A DNA stretch of 5,651 bases, from NCBI GenBank assembly GCA_008017255.1, contig SSHD01000132.1, forward strand, positions 1 through 5,651, read 5' to 3'. The first letter of the stretch is position 1. Each line of letters starts with the position of its first letter. Source of the DNA: Acinetobacter sp. GTDB lineage: Bacteria > Pseudomonadota > Gammaproteobacteria > Pseudomonadales > Moraxellaceae. A program made the position numbers and the translations under genes. This document shows positions 1 to 5,564 of the stretch, piece after piece. The notes under the pieces were generated by a model. It did no database searches, had not been told where the DNA came from, and saw nothing but the letters and a program-made list of their open reading frames with translations.

Positions 1-2561
1 ATTTCCTGATTGTCATGGACTTTATTGGCTGGGCAAAAAATAATGGCGTACCTGTTGGACCGGGTCGTGGTTCGGGTGCAGGCTCATTGGTCGCCTATAG
101 TTTAAAAATTACCGACCTAGACCCGCTACGTTACGAGTTGCTGTTTGAGCGCTTTTTGAATCCTGAACGGGTTTCCATGCCAGACTTCGATATCGACTTT
201 TGTATTGCAGGGCGTGACCGTGTAATTGAATACGTGGCGCAAAACTATGGTCGGCAGGCGGTTTCGCAAATTGCCACTTTCGGTACCATGGCGGCCAAAG
301 GTGCAATTCGAGATGTCGCTCGAGTATTAGGTAAGTCTTACGGACTAGCCGACCGTATTTCAAAAATGATTCCAACCAAGCCTTTAGGTTTGAGCTTAGA
401 AGAATCAATTGAAGCTGAGCCACAGCTCAAAGATATTGTCACCAACCCTGCCAACCCCGACAATGACGATGCTGCCGAAATTTGGGAAATGGCGTTGAAG
501 CTAGAAGGCATTACCCGCAACACGGGTAAACATGCAGGTGGTGTAGTGATTGCCCCTGGTAAAATTACCGATTATTCAGCGGTGATTTGCGATGCTGATG
601 GCACCAACCGTGTGGCGCAATACGATAAAGATGATGTAGAAGCCGCGGGTTTGGTTAAGTTCGACTTTTTGGGTTTGCGTAACTTAACCGTCATTGAAGA
701 CGCGGTTCAAAATATTAATAAACGACTTCAATCGGCTACCCCACTCAATATTGCAAATGTGCCATTGGACGATAAACAGGCTTATCTGGTGTTTGCTCAA
801 GCCAATACCACTGCGGTATTTCAGTTTGAATCCGTTGGCATGAAAAAAATGCTCAAAGAAGCAAAGCCGAGCAAGTTTGAAGAAATTATTGCTTTCGTAT
901 CGCTCTATCGCCCTGGCCCAATGGACCTGATTCCAGACTTTATTCACCGTATGCATGGTGGTGCGTTTGAGTATTTACATCCTTTACTTGAAGGCGTGTT
1001 AGAGCCAACCTACGGCATAATGGTATATCAAGAACAAGTCATGCAGGCCGCACAGTACTGTGCGGGTTATACACTCGGCGGTGCCGATTTACTGCGCCGT
1101 GCTATGGGTAAAAAGAAACCCGAAGAAATGGTCAAGCAGCGACAAATTTTTATTGCAGGTGCTGCGCAAAAAGACATTGATGAAACCACTGCCAACCATA
1201 TTTTCGACTATATGGAAAAGTTTGCCGGTTATGGTTTTAACAAATCGCACGCCGCCGCTTATGCGCTGGTTGCCTATCATACTGCTTGGCTCAAAGCACA
1301 TTATCCTGCGGAATTTATGGCGGCGGTACTGTCTTCGGAAATGCAAAATACCGATAGCGTGGTGTTCTTAATTGACGATTGCCGCAATAACAAATTAGAA
1401 GTATTGCCGCCTTCGGTCAATATGTCGATGTATCACTTCCATGCTAGCGATGAACACACCATTGTGTATGGTTTAGGCGCAATTAAAGGCGTGGGCGAAC
1501 AAGCCATGCAGTCCGTCATTGACTCACGTATAAACGCAGGTCCATACCAAGACTTATTTGATTTCTGCCATCGTATTGATTTGAAAAAAATCAATAAACG
1601 CACCCTAGAAGCACTCATTCGAGCTGGTGCGTTAGATTGTTTAGGCATTGAACGCTCTAGTTTAATGGCGCAATTACCAGAAGCGGTACAAGCGGCGGAA
1701 CAAGCACGCAGTAACCGTGAAACTGGCATTATGGATTTATTTGGCGAAGTTGAAGAAGTTCAACGTAAACCTGCCAAACCAGTCAAACCATGGGCAGATG
1801 AAGTTCGTTTAAAAGGTGAAAAAGACACACTCGGCTTATACCTTACTGGTCACCCAATAGACGTATATCGCCCTGAGTTAAAATCATTTATTTCAGCCAA
1901 ACTGAATGAACTCACACCTACACGCCGTGGCATAACCACCATTTTTGCAGGCTTAGTCGTCGATATTGCCAACTTTCCGAACCGCATTATGATTACACTT
2001 GATGATGGTACTGCGCGGGTTGAAATTAGCTGTAACCATGAACGCTTCCAACGCTACAAAGATGTGGTGCGCTTAGAACAAGTGGTGGTGATTGAAGGCG
2101 AAATTTACGAACGTGAGGGTTTTGACCGCCCGATGGCTCGTCTAAGCAAAGCCTTTACTTTAAATGAAATACGCCAAAAACGTGCGCAAAGCATTCAAAT
2201 ACGTTTGGCACCCGATTTAATGCTGCCGACATTGGCCAAAGATTTACAAGCGCTGTTGTTACCGTATTGCAATGTCGATATGTGTCAGCACATTGCACTA
2301 CAAATACAACTTGAACAAAGCTTTGCTTATGCAGATTTACAACTGGGTGAACAATGGAAAGTTGCGCCTTTAGATGAATTACTGAGCAAGTTACGTGATT
2401 ATTTTGGTAAAGATACCATTTTCATTGAATACCAAGTGAAATCGAAAGCGGTTAAAACTTTAGAAATGACCAAAGCGAGTCCGATTACACCTGCCGCTGA
2501 AAATATGTCGATGGATGAAGCTTTGGATCTCTATCAAGCTGAAGTTTCTCAATTTTCTTAA
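1..2561 (+). CDS. dnaE: DNA polymerase III alpha subunit, 5'-truncated by the window edge
   Basis: Catalytic subunit of the replicative polymerase holoenzyme, which copies the chromosome. The reading frame is open from base 3 and reads FLIVMDF before the first ATG at base 15, so that ATG is internal and the true start lies upstream. Counting from base 15, the palm has the PVGPGRGSGAGSL loop (13-25), the metal-binding acidic pair in PDFDIDF (D59, D61, matching E. coli D401/D403) and a third Asp in KFDFLGLR (D217, matching D555). The fingers include FQFES (269-273), YRPGPM (298-303) and GYGFNKSHAAAY (405-416). A helix-hairpin-helix region follows from about 486 to 550, then an OB fold (about 643-715) and the C-terminal tau-binding region. 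The N-terminal PHP domain is not visible. About 850 residues are present of the roughly 1160-1190 usual in the family. The reading frame is intact. A clamp-binding-like MDLFG lies at 573-577. The stop is 13 bases before trmJ, suggesting co-transcription. Confidence 0.97.
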   Translation, partial: FLIVMDFIGWAKNNGVPVGPGRGSGAGSLVAYSLKITDLDPLRYELLFERFLNPERVSMPDFDIDFCIAGRDRVIEYVAQNYGRQAVSQIATFGTMAAKGAIRDVARVLGKSYGLADRISKMIPTKPLGLSLEESIEAEPQLKDIVTNPANPDNDDAAEIWEMALKLEGITRNTGKHAGGVVIAPGKITDYSAVICDADGTNRVAQYDKDDVEAAGLVKFDFLGLRNLTVIEDAVQNINKRLQSATPLNIANVPLDDKQAYLVFAQANTTAVFQFESVGMKKMLKEAKPSKFEEIIAFVSLYRPGPMDLIPDFIHRMHGGAFEYLHPLLEGVLEPTYGIMVYQEQVMQAAQYCAGYTLGGADLLRRAMGKKKPEEMVKQRQIFIAGAAQKDIDETTANHIFDYMEKFAGYGFNKSHAAAYALVAYHTAWLKAHYPAEFMAAVLSSEMQNTDSVVFLIDDCRNNKLEVLPPSVNMSMYHFHASDEHTIVYGLGAIKGVGEQAMQSVIDSRINAGPYQDLFDFCHRIDLKKINKRTLEALIRAGALDCLGIERSSLMAQLPEAVQAAEQARSNRETGIMDLFGEVEEVQRKPAKPVKPWADEVRLKGEKDTLGLYLTGHPIDVYRPELKSFISAKLNELTPTRRGITTIFAGLVVDIANFPNRIMITLDDGTARVEISCNHERFQRYKDVVRLEQVVVIEGEIYEREGFDRPMARLSKAFTLNEIRQKRAQSIQIRLAPDLMLPTLAKDLQALLLPYCNVDMCQHIALQIQLEQSFAYADLQLGEQWKVAPLDELLSKLRDYFGKDTIFIEYQVKSKAVKTLEMTKASPITPAAENMSMDEALDLYQAEVSQFS

Positions 2562-2574
2562 TTTTGGATCATTT

Positions 2575-3420
2575 ATGAACCTGTCCGATGCCCCTCAGTT
2601 GTCTGAACAATTAGACAGGGTGCGTATTGTCATGGTCAATACCACCTTGCCTGCCAATATTGGCAGTGCGCTACGTGCCATGAAAACGATGGGCTTGTCT
2701 AAACTGGTATTGGTTGCACCCAAAACCTATCCGCATGCAGATATAGATGCCTTAGCAGCGGGTGCACAAGATTTAATTGCACAGATTGAAATAGTTGAAA
2801 CTTTAGAGCAAGCCATACAAGATTGTCACATGATATTTGGCACGAGTGCGCGTAGCCGTACCATTCCTTGGCCGTTGTTGGATGTTCGCCCTGCCGCTAA
2901 AGAAGCACTGCAAGCTGCGAGCCAAAAGCAACATATAGCCATTGTTTTTGGTCGTGAAGACCGTGGGCTGACCAACGAAGAATTGGCTTTGGCGAACTAC
3001 CATTTGACCATTCCAGTCAATGCCGACTATGGGGTGTTAAATGTGGCGCAAGCGATTCAGGTTGTATGTTATGAGTTACGCATGGCGGCTTTAGAACAAA
3101 GTAGTCAACCGCACACACCGACTGAAGATCAAATGCAATTGAAACAACAACAAAGCATGCAGTGGGATGAACCTTTGGTCACGCAGCAACAAATGGAGCA
3201 ATTTTATCCACATTTTGAAAAAATGCTCACCGAAATTGAATTTTTAGACCCAAATAACCCACGTTTATTGCCATTACGCTTGCGTCGTTTGTTCGGAAGG
3301 ATACAATTAGATCGAATGGAGTACCATTTATTACGTGGCGTTTTTAGTCGCGTACAAGCCCTAGCCAACGGTTCATGGAAAAAAACAACGGAGAATCCTG
3401 CCAATGATGAAACAGCTTAA
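2575..3420 (+). CDS. trmJ: tRNA (cytidine/uridine-32-2'-O)-methyltransferase TrmJ
   Basis: SPOUT-class enzyme that transfers a methyl group from S-adenosylmethionine to the ribose 2'-OH of nucleotide 32 in tRNA anticodon loops. Motifs match E. coli TrmJ as I remember it. Motif 1 is [14 protein letters not shown] (28-41), with R34 in the place of the catalytic Arg23. [12 protein letters not shown] follows at 89-100, then motif 2 [14 protein letters not shown] (124-137), and [17 protein letters not shown] (155-171), which forms the knotted cofactor site. The C-terminal part (about 175-281) is the helical extension seen in TrmJ. I chose the ATG at 2575 (281 aa) because the frame also opens at 2515, but that would overlap dnaE by 47 bases and add 20 residues with no family match. 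A weak GGA lies 6 bases upstream. The 3' end overlaps cysE by 17 bases. A generic SpoU-type methyltransferase is less likely, given the close match along the whole length. Confidence 0.93.
   Translation: MNLSDAPQLSEQLDRVRIVMVNTTLPANIGSALRAMKTMGLSKLVLVAPKTYPHADIDALAAGAQDLIAQIEIVETLEQAIQDCHMIFGTSARSRTIPWPLLDVRPAAKEALQAASQKQHIAIVFGREDRGLTNEELALANYHLTIPVNADYGVLNVAQAIQVVCYELRMAALEQSSQPHTPTEDQMQLKQQQSMQWDEPLVTQQQMEQFYPHFEKMLTEIEFLDPNNPRLLPLRLRRLFGRIQLDRMEYHLLRGVFSRVQALANGSWKKTTENPANDETA
3390..3393 (+). promoter_or_regulatory. Ribosome-binding site of cysE inside the trmJ 3' end
   Basis: GGAG ends 10 bases before the ATG at 3404 and 13 before the adjacent ATG at 3407. The spacing favours the first ATG as the cysE start. 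The site lies within trmJ coding sequence, so translation of the two genes is probably coupled. Confidence 0.55.
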
Positions 3421-4198
3421 AGAAGATATACAGGCTGTATTTGCACGTGATCCTGCTGCTCGAAATACGCTAGAAGTTTTAACGACTTATCCGGGTATTC
3501 ACGCACTGATTATGCACCGTGTGGCACATGAACTTTGGCAAAAAGAATGCAAAGGTGCTGCTCGACTACTGTCTTCTTTTAGCCGTTTTTCTACAGGTAT
3601 TGAAATTCACCCCGGTGCGAAAATTGGTAAGCGTTTTTTTATTGATCATGGCATGGGCGTAGTGATTGGTGAAACCGCAGAAATTGGCGATGATGTCACG
3701 CTATATCATGGTGTGACTTTAGGCGGCACCACGTGGAGCAAAGGCAAACGTCACCCGACTTTAGAAGATGGTGTGGTGGTCGGCGCTGGGGCAAAAATTT
3801 TAGGGCCGTTTACCGTACATAAGGGTGCAAAAGTCGGCTCAAATGCAGTGGTAACTAAAGAAGTACCAGAAGGTGTAACCGCTGTCGGCAACCCCGCACG
3901 TTATATAAAAGATAAAACCCAAATTGAGCCCGAAGAAGCTAACCGCCGTGATTATGCTGAAAGCATTGGTTTCCAACCGTATGCCGCCACGCAAGAGCAG
4001 TCCGACCCAATTTTAGAAGGCATACGTGTATTGTTAGACCGTATGCAGCAAAATGAAAAACGCATTAATACTTTATGCCAGCGTTTGTCGTTGCTCGATC
4101 CAACGTTTAAACCACAGAACTCGCAAAATAAAGACTTCAGCCCAGCCGAGCTTGAAATTATTGAAGAACTTAAACGTGAATGTGAAGCGCAAAAGTAG
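3404..4198 (+). CDS. cysE: Serine O-acetyltransferase (short N-terminus, long C-terminal tail)
   Basis: Cytoplasmic enzyme that acetylates L-serine with acetyl-CoA to give O-acetylserine, the substrate for cysteine synthase. The protein has 264 residues. A short helical N-terminal part (1-62) is followed by hexapeptide repeats of a left-handed beta helix (about 65-170). These contain IHPGAKIG (68-75), the active-site DH pair in [12 protein letters not shown] (D81, H82), [11 protein letters not shown] (101-111), RHP (116-118) and AGAKILGP (128-135), then GNPARYI (162-168). The N-terminal domain is much shorter than in E. coli CysE and resembles the compact serine acetyltransferase type. A polar tail of about 93 residues follows (172-264), with a possible helix at about 204-230. 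The final residues are CEAQK, not the terminal isoleucine that E. coli CysE inserts into cysteine synthase. Two Met codons stand in tandem at the start, and the first is preferred for its spacing from GGAG. It is the last gene of the dnaE-trmJ-cysE run. Many bacteria regulate this enzyme by cysteine feedback, but the sequence alone does not show this here. Confidence 0.95.
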   Translation: MMKQLKEDIQAVFARDPAARNTLEVLTTYPGIHALIMHRVAHELWQKECKGAARLLSSFSRFSTGIEIHPGAKIGKRFFIDHGMGVVIGETAEIGDDVTLYHGVTLGGTTWSKGKRHPTLEDGVVVGAGAKILGPFTVHKGAKVGSNAVVTKEVPEGVTAVGNPARYIKDKTQIEPEEANRRDYAESIGFQPYAATQEQSDPILEGIRVLLDRMQQNEKRINTLCQRLSLLDPTFKPQNSQNKDFSPAELEIIEELKRECEAQK

Positions 4199-4221
4199 CA
4201 GTTCAAATGGTCAATGCCCTG

Positions 4222-4258
4222 CTCCATTACATCGTCGATGGGATGGGGTCTTTCTATA
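4222..4258 (+). terminator. Candidate weak rho-independent terminator after cysE
   Basis: Bases 4222-4232 pair with 4238-4248 around a 5-base CGTCG loop. The 11-position stem has two G-U pairs and one A/G mismatch, and it is followed by the T-rich run TCTTTCTATATTT. It starts 24 bases after the cysE stop and has a T-rich tail only in the + direction, which fits the end of the dnaE-trmJ-cysE transcript. The imperfect stem and interrupted T run make it a modest call. Confidence 0.35.
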
Positions 4259-4295
4259 TTTAAGTATTAAACTGTTTAAGCATAAACCCGCATAG

Positions 4296-4541
4296 TTAAG
4301 TCTTCCTCAATGAAGAAAAAACACCTTGAACTTTTTTCTTCACCAAATTGAAAGCAACGTCAGTGGGTTTCTTCAAGCGTTTCGGTCGGCGTAACAATTC
4401 GCCCGAACAATTTGGACAAATACCATTCATTGCCGTTGTACACACCTCACAAAAATTACATTCAAAAGAACAGATATAAGCGGTCCCAGTTAAGGGTGTC
4501 GCTGTGCCACATTTTTCGCATTCACTTTTCATTTTTAACAT
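4296..4541 (-). CDS. DUF1272-type small cysteine-rich protein, function unknown
   Basis: An 81-residue protein starting MLKMKSECEKCG. It has eight cysteines: C8 and C11 (CEKC), C24, C28, C31 and C34 (CEVC), and C42 and C45 (CPNC). This is the pattern of the DUF1272 family, which probably binds one or two zinc ions. The core is residues 1-53. It is followed by a basic tail with several Lys/Arg (RRPKRLKKP, then VKKKVQGVF) that could contact nucleic acid or acidic partners, although that is inference. Two ATGs stand in tandem at 4544 and 4541. I prefer 4541 because a GGG lies 6 bases before it and only 3 before 4544, and because the family usually starts M-L. The gene lies tail to tail with cysE, 97 bases apart, so it is not part of that transcript. 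No function can be assigned from context. Confidence 0.8.
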   Translation of the reverse strand: MLKMKSECEKCGTATPLTGTAYICSFECNFCEVCTTAMNGICPNCSGELLRRPKRLKKPTDVAFNLVKKKVQGVFSSLRKT

Positions 4542-4585
4542 CATGCACCCGATACAAGTTTAGGACTATTTCAGTCTAATTTTTA

Positions 4586-4615
4586 AGTATATAAGCCACT
4601 TAGTGTAATTGAGCC
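4586..4615 (-). promoter_or_regulatory. Candidate promoter of the DUF1272 gene
   Basis: Read on the - strand, 4591 to 4586 gives TATACT, a five-of-six match to the -10 consensus, in an A/T-rich stretch. It would start transcription near 4579 and give a leader of about 38 bases. No good -35 hexamer is seen at 16-18 bases upstream (4615-4608 reads GGCTCAAT), so the call rests on the -10 and position. It lies entirely outside the insertion sequence, so the insertion does not remove it. Confidence 0.3.
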
Positions 4616-4636
4616 GACTCACTTGCTTATATTACC

Positions 4637-4644
4637 CGAATAAC
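4637..4644. repeat. Putative left copy of the IS66 8-bp target-site duplication
   Basis: IS66-family elements usually create 8-bp target duplications. The 8 bases directly outside the inferred left terminus are CGAATAAC. The partner copy would lie beyond the right end of the window, so this is a prediction from the family rule and is not an observed repeat. Confidence 0.35.
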
Positions 4645-4664
4645 GTAAGCGTCCGCTGAACCCC
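4645..4664 (+). repeat. Left terminal inverted repeat of the IS66 element (approximate inner edge)
   Basis: The sequence GTAAGCGTCCGCTGAACCCC begins with the conserved GTAAGCG of IS66-family ends, where the transposase binds and cuts. The outer edge is set by this motif. The inner edge is an estimate, because the right-hand copy needed for alignment is not in the window. Confidence 0.65.
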
Positions 4665-4679
4665 ACTTTTTCTAACTCA

Positions 4680-4708
4680 TTAATACCGCGATAGTGTCCA
4701 CTTAAATT
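4680..4708 (+). promoter_or_regulatory. Weak candidate promoter for tnpA
   Basis: TTAATA (4680-4685) and TAAATT (4703-4708) are separated by 17 bases, and each matches four of six consensus positions. If used, the -10 lies at the centre of the 26-base palindrome and transcription would start near 4715, inside its right arm. An alternative -10-like TAATAC at 4681-4686 has no convincing -35. Weak evidence, noted because it bears on whether the palindrome forms in the element's own mRNA. Confidence 0.2.
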
Positions 4709-4719
4709 TAAGTGGACAC
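4694..4719. promoter_or_regulatory. Perfect 26-base palindrome over the tnpA ribosome-binding region
   Basis: GTGTCCACTTAAA (4694-4706) is followed with no spacer by its exact reverse complement (4707-4719). ATA (4691-4693) can pair with TAT (4721-4723) across a bulged C, lengthening the stem. The palindrome ends 6 bases before the tnpA ATG, and the only purine-rich candidate for ribosome binding, GGA at 4714-4716, lies in its right arm. As RNA it would form a hairpin hiding that site. As DNA it could be a dimer-binding operator. The symmetry is seen directly; the role is inferred. Confidence 0.6.
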
Positions 4720-4725
4720 CTATTT

Positions 4726-5154
4726 ATGGATTTAAAGACAGTTATAGACAGTGCACCAACGCTAAAAAAGCCCCGTCGAACCTTCACAGCTGAATTTAAA
4801 CATCAACTTATTCAGCAATGCCAGCAGCCAGATACATCAGTGGCCAAGGTAGCAATGCAACATCAGATCAATGCCAATCTGCTACATAAATGGATTCGTC
4901 AGTCCAGATCAATGCCCCCTGCATTAAAAACCCCATCCATTCCACAGACTGACTTTCTTCCGGTCATTCTTCACCCGACTCCAGTCAAACAAGAAGCACC
5001 TCTACCACCTGTGCCAGAGAAGAAAGCTGTCGCTCATATCAGGATTCCATTACATGAGGCACCAAGTTCCGCAAGGGATCAGATGATCGAGATCGACTGG
5101 CCGGTGGAGTCAGTAACTGAATTACTGTTGCTGATCCAGGGTTTGACTCAATGA
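4726..5154 (+). CDS. tnpA: IS66-family accessory protein TnpA (helix-turn-helix)
   Basis: A 142-residue accessory protein of IS66 transposition, not the DDE enzyme itself. Residues 17-59 (RRTFTAEFKHQLIQQC and onward, ending LLHKWIRQ) form the helix-turn-helix seen in IS66 TnpA and related transposase orfA proteins, expected to bind DNA. A proline-rich linker (about 64-95) leads to a conserved-looking C-terminus, MIEIDWPVESVTELLLLIQG (120-139). The start at 4726 is the first ATG, 6 bases after a perfect palindrome that contains the likely ribosome-binding GGA. Its last codons overlap the tnpB start as ATGA at 5151-5154, so the two are probably translated in a coupled way. The TnpA name follows IS66 usage and must not be confused with transposases of other families. 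Confidence 0.88.
   Translation: MDLKTVIDSAPTLKKPRRTFTAEFKHQLIQQCQQPDTSVAKVAMQHQINANLLHKWIRQSRSMPPALKTPSIPQTDFLPVILHPTPVKQEAPLPPVPEKKAVAHIRIPLHEAPSSARDQMIEIDWPVESVTELLLLIQGLTQ
5131..5145 (+). repeat. 15-base direct repeat, copy 1 (end of tnpA)
   Basis: CTGATCCAGGGTTTG occurs here and identically at 5427-5441. It encodes LIQGL in both genes. This copy also carries AGGG (5138-5141), 9 bases before the tnpB ATG, and is therefore the likely tnpB ribosome-binding site. Confidence 0.8.
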
Positions 5155-5486
5155 TTCGTATTGATGAGATCTGGTTGTCTACCCAGCCGATGGACATGCG
5201 TGCAGGGATGGATACAGCCATGGCTCAGGTGCTGAGAGCCTTTGGCTACATCAAACCGCATTGCGCTTACCTGTTCTGTAATAAGCGTGGCCATCGTATG
5301 AAAGTGCTGGTGCATGATGGACTGGGTATCTGGCTGTGTGCCCGGCGGCTGGAACAGGGGAAATTCCACTGGGCTAAAGTTCACCAGGGTGAAAGTATGG
5401 CGATCAGCCCGGAGCAGTTACAGGCACTGATCCAGGGTTTGCCCTGGCAAAGAATCGGACTGCAGCAAGTGGTAACAATGCTCTAA
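5151..5486 (+). CDS. tnpB: IS66-family protein TnpB (IS66 Orf2)
   Basis: A 111-residue protein matching the IS66 Orf2 family (PF05717 type) in length and sequence. It starts MIRIDEIWLSTQPMDMRAGM and contains LFCNKRGHRMKVL (41-53) and DGLGIWLCARRLEQGKF (56-72). The C-terminal region is SPEQLQALIQGLPWQR. The protein is required for transposition in studied IS66 elements, but its biochemical role is not established. Its ATG overlaps the tnpA stop (ATGA), and AGGG at 5138-5141 gives a good ribosome-binding site, indicating translational coupling. It is not related to the TnpB nucleases of IS200/IS605. Seventy-four bases separate its stop from the tnpC start. Confidence 0.93.
   Translation: MIRIDEIWLSTQPMDMRAGMDTAMAQVLRAFGYIKPHCAYLFCNKRGHRMKVLVHDGLGIWLCARRLEQGKFHWAKVHQGESMAISPEQLQALIQGLPWQRIGLQQVVTML
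5427..5441 (+). repeat. 15-base direct repeat, copy 2 (end of tnpB)
   Basis: Identical to 5131-5145 and read in the same codon phase (LIQGL) near the C-terminus of TnpB. No start codon follows at a suitable distance, so any ribosome-binding role of this copy is unlikely. Confidence 0.8.
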
Positions 5487-5535
5487 ACCAGGCTCATCCA
5501 TTCTGCTATTCTCCAAACGTTCTATTTCCTCTGCA

Positions 5536-5564
5536 TCATGACCTCAGGCATACTGCGGTCATGA
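5536..5564 (+). promoter_or_regulatory. Hairpin enclosing the tnpC start codon, with overlapping mini-ORF
   Basis: TCATGACC (5536-5543) and GGTCATGA (5557-5564) are exact reverse complements. After one T/C mismatch, CAG (5545-5547) pairs with CTG (5553-5555) around the loop GCATA. The tnpC ATG (5561-5563) is wholly within the right arm, so the folded mRNA would block initiation. An 8-codon ORF, MTSGILRS, runs from the ATG at 5538 through the hairpin, and its TGA at 5562-5564 overlaps the tnpC ATG. Its translation would open the stem and deliver ribosomes to tnpC. No clear ribosome-binding site precedes the mini-ORF. The pairing is seen directly; regulation is inferred. Confidence 0.55.

Noticed and set aside
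15..17. ATG at 15 as the dnaE start
   Set aside because: The frame is open upstream to the window edge and the codons before it match the conserved DnaE sequence, so it is an internal methionine.
2515..2574. Longer trmJ start at the ATG at 2515
   Set aside because: It would overlap dnaE by 47 bases and add 20 residues unlike any TrmJ N-terminus. The ATG at 2575 fits the family better.
4267..4279. TTAAAC-T-GTTTAA palindrome between cysE and the DUF1272 gene
   Set aside because: It is short, A/T-only except one pair, and in an A/T-rich gap between gene ends where such symmetry arises easily by chance.
4053..4295. 80-residue + strand frame overlapping the cysE end
   Set aside because: Most of it lies within cysE in another frame, it has no ribosome-binding site, and its translation shows no recognisable motif.
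4301..4316. Short TCTTC/GAAGA inverted repeat at the DUF1272 3' end as a terminator
   Set aside because: The stem is only 5 bp, and it lacks a T run in the direction of either gene (A residues follow on the + strand).
5148..5384. - strand frame opposite tnpB
   Set aside because: It is fully antisense to a well-recognised tnpB and has no supporting motif.
5440..5561. Possible -1 frameshift fusion of TnpB to TnpC, because the tnpC frame is open back into tnpB
   Set aside because: No slippery heptamer is visible near the tnpB end, and IS66 elements are known for separate tnpB and tnpC products. The open frame is probably chance.
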